Assembly: GCA_964649825.1 (NCBI GenBank)
Contig: CAZYQW010000054.1
Span: forward strand, 1-64,000
Direction of reading: 5' to 3'
DNA from: CAZYQW01 sp964649825
GTDB lineage: Bacteria > Planctomycetota > B15-G4 > JADJEK01
DNA length: 64,000 nucleotides
Below are positions 8,565 through 17,500 of this stretch, one piece after another; the first letter of the stretch is position 1; each line of letters begins with the position of its first letter. Below the pieces are notes generated by a model. It searched no databases. It was not told the DNA's origin and saw only the letters and a list, made by a program, of their open reading frames with translations. The translations under genes were made by a program, and so were the position numbers.

Positions 8565-9430
8565 GGATCACGCACGCGAACGTGAAGAGCGTGTTGACCC
8601 GGGCGACCGGCTACCTGAAGACGGTCTGCTCGCATTCGCTTCAGCCGTACCGTGGCTGCTCGTTCGGCCGGGCGCTCTGCGGCGTCGGCTGCTACGTGCG
8701 TCACAACCAATGGATCCTCCGCGGCGACGAATGGGGCTCGTTCCTCGAGGTCCGCGACAACGCGGCCGCGATCTACCGGCAACAGATCGAACGGGAACGA
8801 ACGTGGGCGAGGCGAAGCCGCGGGTCGTTCTCGATCTTCCTCTCGAGCTCGACGGATCCGTTCCTCCCCCAAGAAGAGCGGTACGGCGCGACCCGTTCGG
8901 TCCTCGACGCCATGCTCGAGAGACCGCCGGACGAGCTGATCGTGCAGACGCACTCGCATCGCGTCGTCACCGCGCTCGATCGTCTCGACCGGCTCGCGTC
9001 GCGGTGCCGCCTTCGCGTCCACCTCTCGATCGAGAGCGACCGCGACCGCCTCCCCGGATTGCCGAGCCCCGCGAGCTCGGTCGACGCCCGCTTCGACTCC
9101 GCCCGCCGGCTGAAAGACGCAGGGATCCGCGTCGTCATCACGGTCTCGCCGCTCCTGCCGATCGCCGCTCCCGACGCGTTCTTCCGCCGCGTCGCGCAGA
9201 ACGCGGACGCGGTCGTCCTGGACCACTTCATCGGCGGGGACGGCAGCCCCGACGGGTCGCGGACCCTTCGAACCGCCTTGCCCGCCGCGATGGCGGAGGT
9301 CGACCCGTCGTCCCTCGACATGAGCTATCGCGACCGCATGGTCGAGGTCGCCCGGCGCCATCTCCCCGGTCGCGTCGGCGTGAGCATCGATGGGTTCGCC
9401 GGTCGGTTCCTCGACGAGACGCCGTCGTAG
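8561..9430 (+). CDS. Spore-photolyase-like radical SAM protein with unusual Cys spacing
   Basis: A protein of 289 residues. The N-terminal part resembles the SPL/Rv2578c family of radical SAM enzymes (PYRGC near residue 30), but the cluster cysteines are Cys33, Cys40 and Cys44, a CX6CX3C spacing instead of CX3CX2C. The following text (YVRHN, then SSSTDPFLPQE and HLSIESDRDRLPG) fits a radical SAM TIM barrel. I recall related proteins with 'C.FG...CG..CY.QHN', so this is probably a known divergent subgroup. The GTG start was chosen because GGAGG lies just upstream and it overlaps the previous stop as GTGA. Substrate unknown; a DNA-repair role is only an analogy. Confidence 0.78.
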   Translation: MRITHANVKSVLTRATGYLKTVCSHSLQPYRGCSFGRALCGVGCYVRHNQWILRGDEWGSFLEVRDNAAAIYRQQIERERTWARRSRGSFSIFLSSSTDPFLPQEERYGATRSVLDAMLERPPDELIVQTHSHRVVTALDRLDRLASRCRLRVHLSIESDRDRLPGLPSPASSVDARFDSARRLKDAGIRVVITVSPLLPIAAPDAFFRRVAQNADAVVLDHFIGGDGSPDGSRTLRTALPAAMAEVDPSSLDMSYRDRMVEVARRHLPGRVGVSIDGFAGRFLDETPS

Positions 9431-9481
9431 CGCGGCGTGGCCGCAAGACCGACGACTCCAAGGTCCACGACCTCATCGATC

Positions 9482-9498
9482 CCTCTCCTGCGGAGAGG
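9482..9498. terminator. Short hairpin between convergent genes
   Basis: A perfect 7-bp stem with a 3-nt loop fills the end of the 69-nt gap between the radical SAM gene and the convergent exported-protein gene (stop at 9500). It could act in both directions. No T-tract. Confidence 0.4.
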
Positions 9499-9499
9499 C

Positions 9500-11173
9500 T
9501 CAGGAACCCCGACGCGCACGCTCGAACGCGACCGTCGTCGTCTCTCCGGCCCGGCCGGCGGTCACCGGGACGCCGTCGGACGAAGTCGGCACGAGGGTTC
9601 GCCCGGGGGGGACTCCGTGAAGACGGAATCGTCCGCCGGCATCGGGAACGACGACCCACAGGTCGATGGTCCGGCCGGCGGCGTCGTTCCAGGACGGCAG
9701 GCTCCAGCCCAACGGACGCCCGGGCGACGTGCCTTCGATGACGCACCCGGCCTCGAACGTGATCACGATCTCGGAGCGCGGCGGCTGGACCCCGATGCGA
9801 CCCTCGTAGAACCACGAGAGCGACTCGCTCGGTCCGACCTTGTCGGCGTGGGCGACGACGTCCCACGTCCCCTCGGCCAGCCGGACGTTCGCGACCCCTT
9901 CTTCGCCTCGCCCCGGTCGCACGTCGACCTTGGCGGTCCGGCCCTGCGTGGATCGAAGGTGGACGACCGCGCGGAACGGCGCCACTCCCTCGGGATAGAG
10001 GACGCGTAGATCGAGCGTCACGGGACGACTCACGGGAAACGCGAAGCGCTGATCGACGAACGGCACCCGACACACGCCGCCCGCGCTCGTCGCGACCTCG
10101 TAGCCCGCGCGTGGCTGCGGCCACTCGTCCGTCCCGATGAACGTCGGCCCCGCCGTGATCGTCCATTCCCCCGCCGGCAGGCCATGCAGCGCGAACGGCC
10201 GGCCGACGGCCACGTCGACCAGCTCGACGTCGAACGCGTTCGGCTCGACCCACGTGCGCGCCCCGAGGATCAACACGGCGGGAAGCTGGTCCGTACCGTA
10301 GACGTCCGCGCACGACAGGTCCTCGCCGTCCATCTCGAACGTCACGATGCCGGTGCTGGTCGGACCGTCAATCGGTTGGATGGCGCCGAGGTCCGCACGC
10401 GACGCGGCGTCGATCTCGAAGCGCCGACCGTAGAAGTCGAGGTGCTGCCCTGTGACCACCGCCACCGCGCTCAGGAGCTTCCGTCCCGAGCCGACGCCTT
10501 CGAACTGGAAGGAACCGTCCCGGGTCTCGACCACTCGTTCTTGGACGCGCTCGTTGTCGGTTAGGTCGAGCAGCCGCACGTTCGCGGGTGCACCGAGCGC
10601 GCCGTGGAGGACGAGGAAGCCCGTGACGACTCCCTCGTGGACCCTCACCACCAGGCGCGTCGATTCTCCGGCCTGGACCGCGATCGGTTCGGTGACCCGC
10701 TGCGGCGAACCATCCCGCGGGTCACGACGATTCCACAGGACGTGCGCAGAGTGAATGACGCCCGCGTACGTACCGGGCGGGACCGTGAACGTCATCTGCC
10801 CCTCGTCGTTCGACGTCGCGGCCGTCGTCTCCAGGGCGAGGTTCGCGGCGTCGATCATCATGCCGTGCAGGTCCACCGGGAGGTCGTCGCTCGCGTGGAT
10901 CGACGCGCGGAGGTTCGCGATCGGTCGTTCGAGCTCCGATACGAAGACGAGCTCGACCGTCCCCGGCTCTTCGTCTCCGTCGCCCGCCGCGGCGGCGGGC
11001 TCGCGTTCCACGCTGATCGGGACGTTGCGATCGGGCGCCGCGTCGCTCGTCGACGCGGCGCCGTCCTCCTTCGTCGAGACCCCGACTCGGTCGAATCGAG
11101 CGACCTCCCGACGCACGACGATGACGGCGCCGAGGATCAGAAGCGCCGCCACCGCGAGAGGAAGGAACCTCAT
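9500..11173 (-). CDS. Membrane-anchored protein with carboxypeptidase-regulatory-like domains
   Basis: A protein of 557 residues with one N-terminal membrane helix (about 4-20) and a large outer part of beta-sandwich segments. Repeated patterns such as GQMTFTVPPGTYAGVI, FALHGLPAGEWTITAG and GRFRLHGVPPGRTLV are typical of carboxypeptidase-regulatory-like (transthyretin-like) domains. No catalytic motif is visible. The true start is the ATG at 11173; the frame is open further upstream but that part overlaps the preceding gene. ATG and the upstream TGA overlap (ATGA), so the two are co-translated. The partial gene at the right window edge has the same style of domains. Function unknown; a surface adhesive or structural role is possible. 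Confidence 0.65.
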   Translation of the reverse strand: MRFLPLAVAALLILGAVIVVRREVARFDRVGVSTKEDGAASTSDAAPDRNVPISVEREPAAAAGDGDEEPGTVELVFVSELERPIANLRASIHASDDLPVDLHGMMIDAANLALETTAATSNDEGQMTFTVPPGTYAGVIHSAHVLWNRRDPRDGSPQRVTEPIAVQAGESTRLVVRVHEGVVTGFLVLHGALGAPANVRLLDLTDNERVQERVVETRDGSFQFEGVGSGRKLLSAVAVVTGQHLDFYGRRFEIDAASRADLGAIQPIDGPTSTGIVTFEMDGEDLSCADVYGTDQLPAVLILGARTWVEPNAFDVELVDVAVGRPFALHGLPAGEWTITAGPTFIGTDEWPQPRAGYEVATSAGGVCRVPFVDQRFAFPVSRPVTLDLRVLYPEGVAPFRAVVHLRSTQGRTAKVDVRPGRGEEGVANVRLAEGTWDVVAHADKVGPSESLSWFYEGRIGVQPPRSEIVITFEAGCVIEGTSPGRPLGWSLPSWNDAAGRTIDLWVVVPDAGGRFRLHGVPPGRTLVPTSSDGVPVTAGRAGETTTVAFERARRGS

Positions 11174-11928
11174 TCCGGGCACTCCGGCCAATCTAACTTC
11201 AGGACGTTGGTCACGATGATTCCTCCCAGGTCCGCTTCCGCCGACGCTTCGTATCCCCAGAACTCGTCCGCCCAGCAGTAGATCGTCCCCCGGGACTTCC
11301 TGAGGATGCCAAGCGTCTTCACGGGACACCAGTTCTTCGGAAGAAGAACGTCGATGTCGAAGTCCGGATATCGGCCCTCGCCCACGCCGACGGTCAAATC
11401 GATGGAACCGCTAAACGACACGCCGCCGTCCTGCCCGTTCGTCCATCCTCCCGACAGCGACGCCACCTGCTCGCGCGTCGTGGCGGCGACCGACTGAGTC
11501 AGATCGGCTCGGACCTCGAAGGGAACGCCGTCCCTCTCGACGCGAAGCTCCATGAAGCCGAGCGCGGCGGCGGCACAGTCCGCGTTGAGGAGGCGCGCCT
11601 CGCCGTGGATCTCGGCGAACGCATCGATCTCGATCTCGCCCACCTTGTCGTGGATGCCCTGCGGCTCGTGCCGCCACCATTCGAGGTGGATGCCCACCGC
11701 GACGGCGGAGCAGAACGCATCGCCCGGCACGCTGAACTCGCGAGCGAAACCGGCGCCCCACACACTCTTTCCCTGGCTGTCCACGCGCGCGCCCGACTGC
11801 GAGTGGAACCCTGGGTCGTAGCAGGTGTTCGTCTGTGGCATGTGGATCACCTTGCTCAGCTTCCATTTCCCGAAAGCGACCGGTGACGTCAGCGCAAGCG
11901 CAACGGCAAGCAGAATCGAAGTCTTCAT
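11170..11928 (-). CDS. Exported protein of unknown function
   Basis: A protein of 252 residues with a clear signal peptide (MKTSILLAVALALTSPVAFG) and an ATG after a G-rich AAAGGGGGG site. The mature part has well-spaced cysteines (near NTCYDPG, DAFCSAV, NADCAA, NWCPVK, TIYCWAD, DWPECPE) that could form disulfides outside the cytoplasm. No family was recognised. It is the first gene of a two-gene unit; its TGA overlaps the ATG of the membrane-anchored beta-sandwich gene, so the two may form one surface complex. Confidence 0.7.
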   Translation of the reverse strand: MKTSILLAVALALTSPVAFGKWKLSKVIHMPQTNTCYDPGFHSQSGARVDSQGKSVWGAGFAREFSVPGDAFCSAVAVGIHLEWWRHEPQGIHDKVGEIEIDAFAEIHGEARLLNADCAAAALGFMELRVERDGVPFEVRADLTQSVAATTREQVASLSGGWTNGQDGGVSFSGSIDLTVGVGEGRYPDFDIDVLLPKNWCPVKTLGILRKSRGTIYCWADEFWGYEASAEADLGGIIVTNVLKLDWPECPE

Positions 11929-12261
11929 GGGGAGCCCCCCCTTTCTTTCTTGGAACCGCCTCTTGGTACACACCGTGATCGCGGCCTCGAACCTGCCGCG
12001 GTCCATCCATAATCGAACGGTGTCGGAGTCCGCGCGGTCTCACGGAGACGTGGATTCTTCTCTCCCGGCTGCTGCCGCGGCGGTGTATGTCGCACGGCCG
12101 CCGGACCTTCGGTTCGCTGGCGAATCGACTCGTGTCCCTTGCCGCCGAGTGAACGAGTGCGCGCACGTGCGTTCTTCGCGGTCCATCCGCCCACTCGTTG
12201 CCGCCCCCCGCGCCGTCGCCTAAGCTCGTCGCCCGTCATCCCCGCGAACCGGGCCTCGCGC
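11929..12261. other. Divergent intergenic region, no gene seen
   Basis: About 330 bases between two divergently read genes. Only short overlapping frames with shadow-like composition are present. It must hold promoters for both directions, but no confident boxes were found. Confidence 0.5.
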
Positions 12262-13284
12262 GTGAGCCTCTCCGCCGTCAACCTCCTCAACATCGGACTG
12301 ATGGTCGTCGCGCTCGCAATCGCGTTCCTCCTCCCGTTCGAGCTGTTCCTGTTTTCGTACGCGGTCCTCGGCCCCCTCCATTACCTCACGCAGATCTCGT
12401 GGCTGCATGACCGCGGCTACTTCGCGCCCGCGCGGTTCGACTGGGTGCCCCTCGTCGTCCTGAGCGCGCTCGTCACCCTCGGCTCTCCGTTCGTGATGCG
12501 GGAGCACGCGATCGAGCCGTTGACGAGATCGAACCCCGACCTCATCTATCTCGCGTTCGGCATCGGGCTCGCGATCGTCGTCAGCCGGCGGACGGGGCCG
12601 CGGCTGGCCGTCCTCGGCCTGGTCGCGTTGGTCGGTTACGCGCTCCACGGGACGACGCTGTCGGCGGTCGTCTTCGCCGCGTTCGTGCCGACGTTGATCC
12701 ACGTGCTCGTCTTCACCGGTCTCTTCATCCTGTTCGGCGCGCTGAAGTCGAAGAGCCGCTCCGGGTACGCCTCGTTCGCGGTCTTCGTCGCGTGTGCGGC
12801 GTCCTGCCTGCTCGTGGCCCCCGCGGGTTGGATCCACGCGCTCGACCCGCACGTCCGCCAGGACTATCCACTCGGCGAGGTGAACTGCCGGGTGTCCGAC
12901 CTGTTCGGGCTCCACGATCCGGCGCCGGGGAACTCGCACGCGAACCCGTTCTTTCCATTCGCGGCCTACGACGAGATCTTCACCACCGAGGGAAGCTGGC
13001 GCGCCATGCGCCTGATCGCGTTCGCGTACACGTACCACTACTTGAACTGGTTCTCGAAGACCTCGGTGATCCGCTGGCACGACGTGCCTCGCAACCGGTT
13101 CGCGCTCGTCGTGGTGGTCTGGATCGCGTCGGTCGCCCTCTACTACCACGACTTCATGCTCGGCCTGCGGTGGCTGTTCCTCCTGAGCCTGGCCCACGTC
13201 TTCCTCGAGTTCCCGCTGAACCATCGGTCCATGCACGGGATCGTGACGGAGATCCGGGGGCGGGTGCGCGCGGCGAGGGCGTAG
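12262..13284 (+). CDS. Polytopic membrane protein with conserved-looking His pairs
   Basis: About 340 residues with roughly nine hydrophobic segments. Histidine-aromatic motifs sit at the membrane edges: GPLHYLTQISWLHDRGYF near the N-terminus, TYHYLNWFSKTSVIRWHD in the later third and AHVFLEFPLNHRS near the end. Such His pairs recall membrane metal- or carotenoid-oxygenase families (Brp/Blh-like), but the match is too weak to claim. The GTG at 12262 was preferred because the longer frame from 12139 begins with an Arg/Pro-rich stretch that looks non-coding; no strong ribosome site is visible. It stands alone, divergent from the exported-protein operon. Confidence 0.6.
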   Translation: MSLSAVNLLNIGLMVVALAIAFLLPFELFLFSYAVLGPLHYLTQISWLHDRGYFAPARFDWVPLVVLSALVTLGSPFVMREHAIEPLTRSNPDLIYLAFGIGLAIVVSRRTGPRLAVLGLVALVGYALHGTTLSAVVFAAFVPTLIHVLVFTGLFILFGALKSKSRSGYASFAVFVACAASCLLVAPAGWIHALDPHVRQDYPLGEVNCRVSDLFGLHDPAPGNSHANPFFPFAAYDEIFTTEGSWRAMRLIAFAYTYHYLNWFSKTSVIRWHDVPRNRFALVVVVWIASVALYYHDFMLGLRWLFLLSLAHVFLEFPLNHRSMHGIVTEIRGRVRAARA

Positions 13285-13526
13285 GCGCCCCCGCGGCGCG
13301 AGAACCTCCGCCGAGCCGATCGCGGGGCTTGCCGCCGCGCTCACGTCGCGGGAGACGGCACGCAACGCCGCCGGGCGCGCGCCCGCGAACGAGACGAACC
13401 ATCGCACCCCGATCGACGCCGCGGCGACGACAGTCGTCTACTCGCACGCGAGATGGTCCTGGTCCCCGCCGCACGCGACGGTGCTCCGACTCCGAACCGG
13501 CGACGTTCGTCGACCGCCCGAGCTCG

Positions 13527-14210
13527 CTAGACCGACTCGCCGTCCTCACCTTCCTTCTTCTCGATCTCCGCGAGCACGCGTTCGAGCCCACCCCGCTTGA
13601 GCTGGCTGACGATGCTGACGAGCCGCGCCATGACGCGGCTGAACTTCTTGCGCGCCGCGTCGGCGGAGATGTCGTGGGACCGACCGATGTCGATCCACGG
13701 CTCGCGGTACTCGATGCGGCGCAGCAGCAGCTCTTGGTCCGCGGGAGGGAGCAGCGCGAGCGCGACCCGTTTCCACGCCTCCTGCTCGTTCTGATCCGCG
13801 ATCTGCGGCGGCGACGGGACCTTCCTCGCCGGGGGGTCGAGCGCGAGCATCGTGTCGGACGGCAACGGACGCTCGCGAGTCAGCCGCCGCCGCAGCGCGC
13901 TCAGTCGGTCCGAGGTGTCGCAGATGGTGTTCCGGATCATGCGATAGAGCACGCGATCGAGCACCCTCGCGTTCCGAACCGCGAGCCGGGGGATGAACTG
14001 GATCAGTTCCATCGCCACGTCTTGCGACAGGTCCATCGTCTCGAAACGCTGCCGGATGGCGTCGCCGCGCTCGCGCCGTATCCAGCGCTCGATCTTCGGC
14101 TGGAGCCGCTTCACCAGCTCGTCGAGCGCGGCGGCGTCGCGATCGCGCGCTCGTTCGAGGAGCATCGTCGTGCTGGAACGCACCGGGTCGTCGTCCTGCG
14201 CTTCCGTCAT
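13527..14210 (-). CDS. ECF-type RNA polymerase sigma factor
   Basis: A sigma factor of 227 residues. Region 2 is at about residues 25-95 (LDELVKRLQPKIERWI, then DLSQDVAMELIQF) and region 4 at about 160-205 (LLPPADQELLLRRIEY, DISADAARKKFSRVMAR). An acidic/basic tail ends the protein. The ATG follows GAGGTGG. It is divergent from the TPR-CHAT protease gene and closely resembles in build the sigma factor at 20694-21380 (same 'RIQP.VE.WIRRERG' style), so the two look like paralogues. No anti-sigma gene is adjacent; planctomycete sigma factors of this kind are often controlled by Ser/Thr kinases, one of which is nearby. Confidence 0.85.
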   Translation of the reverse strand: MTEAQDDDPVRSSTTMLLERARDRDAAALDELVKRLQPKIERWIRRERGDAIRQRFETMDLSQDVAMELIQFIPRLAVRNARVLDRVLYRMIRNTICDTSDRLSALRRRLTRERPLPSDTMLALDPPARKVPSPPQIADQNEQEAWKRVALALLPPADQELLLRRIEYREPWIDIGRSHDISADAARKKFSRVMARLVSIVSQLKRGGLERVLAEIEKKEGEDGESV

Positions 14211-14239
14211 CGTCCACCTCGCGTCCGTCGGACTCGCGT

Positions 14240-14383
14240 CATGGTAGAGACGTCGGAGCCGGCCTGGTCCTGCTCGCCGGAGCGACCTCGACTCCTCTCG
14301 GCCCGATCGGACGGCCGCCGAACGGGGCCTCGCCGGCCTTCGTCATTCCTGCCGGCCTCACCGGCATCACCTTCATCCTCTAG
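14240..14383 (+). pseudogene. Orphan C-terminal tail of a secreted protein
   Basis: In the divergent sigma/CHAT gap one frame reads about 40 residues, with GLVLLAGATSTPLGPIG and then AFVIPAGLTGITFIL before a TAG at 14381. This looks like the last strands of the Gly/Pro-rich terminal domain found in the secreted proteins of this window (compare 57418-57678). There is no start codon or signal peptide, so it is probably a decayed remnant. Confidence 0.4.
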
Positions 14384-14518
14384 CGCGCCGTCATCAGCCC
14401 GTTCGCGCAGAACGGGGCGTTCGCGGCGACGAGCGCACATGCCCAGGACGTTTTCAGTAGGATCTCCGGCCCGGCCGCGCGGGTCGGCGGCCGGGCCCAC
14501 CACGTGGAGGTCACGGCG

Positions 14519-17500
14519 ATGCGCAAGGACACCAGGTCTTCGACCGCGCGCGCGCGGTCCTCGCTCGCGAGCGTCATGCTGCTCGCGGCGTTCGATGGAC
14601 CGATCGCGCTCGAACTCGAGGCTCCGCACTCGGGCGAGATCCGCGCCGACGACTCGGTGATCGAGTGCCCCGACCTCTCGATGGACCACGCGACCTCGAC
14701 GCGCCGCGGCCGGCGGCACGTCTTCCGCGCGCCGGCGGCCGGCGCTTATCACGTGGTCGCGGAGAGCCCCTTCTTCCCGGCGTGGATCGTCGCGCGGGAC
14801 GCGGCGGGCGCTCTTCGTGGCGAGTCTGGACTCGCCGCGCCCGGCTTCGGCGCCGCACTCGACCTCTCGCTCGAGAAGGAAGACGTGATCTCGATCGACG
14901 TCTGCGCGGTCGAGAACGGCGGCCCCTACACGGTCGAGGTGGGCGCCGGTCCGCTGTCCGAGCCCGATCCGGCGTGGTGGAAGGCGGCGATGGAACGGGC
15001 GGAACGAAACCTGCGTCGCGTCGAGGACGAGTCCGCGGAGGATCGGGAGGCGATCGCCTGGGCGCGGTTCGCGCTTGGCCAGGCGTGCGCCCGCAATCGG
15101 CGGTTCGACGACGCGCGGCGTCACCTCGACGAGAGTCTTCGTCTCTGGCGCGAGCTCTCTCACCGCGATTGGGAGGCGCGAGCGCTGGAAGAGCTCGCCG
15201 CCTGCGCTCGCGACGCGTCGGACATGACGACGTGGGTCGCGCGCGCGGAGGATGCATTCGAGGCCTCGAAAGAGCAGCTCGGCATCCGGCATCGCGAGAC
15301 GGTCCGAAGGCGCGTGAACCTCGCGCAGGCGTACGACACGGTCGGCCGGAACGACGAGGCGCTGGCGATCTATCGCGGCCTGCTCGCGGACTTCCACGAC
15401 ACGGGTCCGCATCCGTCGCTTCCGGTCGTCCTCTACGAGCTTGCCGGCATCGTCGCGGAGACGCAAAGCCCCGACGCCGCCCTGCCGGTGTCGGCCCGCG
15501 CGGTCGAGGAATTCCGACGAAGAGGAGTCGCCGCGGAGCTGGCCCACGCGCTGCTCGGACACGCGAACAACTTGAGCCAGACGCGCCGCTTCGCGGCGGC
15601 CGACGACGCCTTCCGAGAATCGCTCGAGCTGTTCGAGGACGTCGGCGACCGCGCGGGCGTCGCGGCCGTCTGGAGCAACCTCTCGCTGCACTTCGCGGCC
15701 CAGCAACGGATGGCGCAGCAGATCGACGCGATCGAACGATCGCTGGCGATCAAGCGCGAGATCTACGAAGGACCGAACCTCTCGCTCGCGACCGGCCTGA
15801 ACAACTACGCGTTCGTGCTCGAGGGCATCGGCCGGCGAGAGGAGGCGGTCGGTCTCTACGAAGAGGCGCTCTCGATAGCGCGCGGACTGCTCGGCGACGA
15901 GCACTTCACCGTCGGGACGTACCTCGTGAACCAGGGTGTCGCGTTCTCCGGCCTCGGTCGCCTGGACGAGGCTGACGCCGCGCTCTCCGAAGCGGCTCGG
16001 ATCTTCGTCGCTGTCGACCGTGACGATCATCAGAACGCCGACCAGTGTCGATTCTCGCGCGCGGAGTTGGCGCGCCGCCAGGGTCGCTTCGACGAGACGG
16101 AACGGATCCTGAACGACGTGATCGATCGGACCGCGGCTCGTTTCGGCCCGCAGCACCCGAACGCCTTTCGAGCATTGAAGGCCCTCGCCGAGGCCGCGGC
16201 GCAGCACGGAGACACGCCGAAGGCGATCGATGCGTACACGCGGGCCGTCGCCGCCCACCCGGGGCGACCCGACGTGAGCGTCCTGCGCTGCCGGATCGAG
16301 AGCGCTCGGCTCGAGCGGCGCCCCGACACCATTCGTGAAATGATCCGCGGCTTCATGGACGACCTGGACGCGCAGGGACGGACTTACTCCGTCGCTATCG
16401 AGCTCAGCAATCTGGGACAGCTCGCCGATCAACTGGGCATGGCGAGCCTGGCCCTTCGGATCCACGAGGCGGCGCTCGAGCTCAAGCGGGAACTCCTGCC
16501 GCCCCAGGACGTCTCGCTCGCGTGGAGCTTGCAGTCGATCGGCGGCTGCCTTCGTTCGCTCGGACGTTTCGACGACGCGCGCCCTCCTTACGAAGCGGCG
16601 CTCGAGTCCCTCCGCGCGACCTTCGGCGAAGACCATCTCGAGGTCGGACGCGCGACGGCGAACCTCGCCGCCTGCCTGTGGGACCAAGGACTCCTGTCCG
16701 AGGCGCGTCCGCTGATGGAACAAGCCTTGCGAATTCGCGGAGAAACGCTCGGGCCGAACCACCCCGAGACGGCCTCGTCGATCAGCGACATGGGTGCTCT
16801 GCTCGAATCCGAAGGAGACCTCGAGGGCGCGCTCGATCACTACGTACGGGCGCGGGAAGCGCTGCGAGGGAACTCGGGATCGCCCTCCCAGCTCACGGCC
16901 CGAACGTGCAGCAACTACGGGTTGATCCTGAAGCGGCTCGGACGAGCGGAGGAGGCAGAGATCGCGCTGCATGAGTCGATCGCGATCTACACCGAGCTCT
17001 ACGGCGAGAACAGCCCGGGGCTGACCGTGGCTCTCCACAACCTCGGCGGACTCCTGGTCGACGAAGGGCGGCTCGACGAGGCCACGCAGACGATCGAGCG
17101 AGCACTCGCCGTACGAGAACACGTGCTTGGAGACGGGCACCCATACGTCGCGATGACTCTTGGCCTTCGCGCCAAGTGCCGCGAACGCCGCGGCGACGTC
17201 GCGGGCGCCCTCGCCGACCTCCTGCGCGGCCTCGAGATCCGCGAGCGCCACCTGGTTCGTCAGTTGTGGACCCTCTCCGAGGCCGAGCGCTTCGAGTGGG
17301 CGGACGGCCACCGGCCGTACCTCGACCAGATCCTCCATGTCACGGCGTCGCATCCCGACCTCATCGCCGCCCGGAGGATCTACGAGCGGGTGCTCCGCTG
17401 GAAGGGCATCGTGTCGCGCGGTCTGATCGACCAGTCCGAGCTCCTGCGGCGCCGGCTGACGGGGCCCGAACGCGAGCGCATCGACGAGTTCGCCGAAGTC

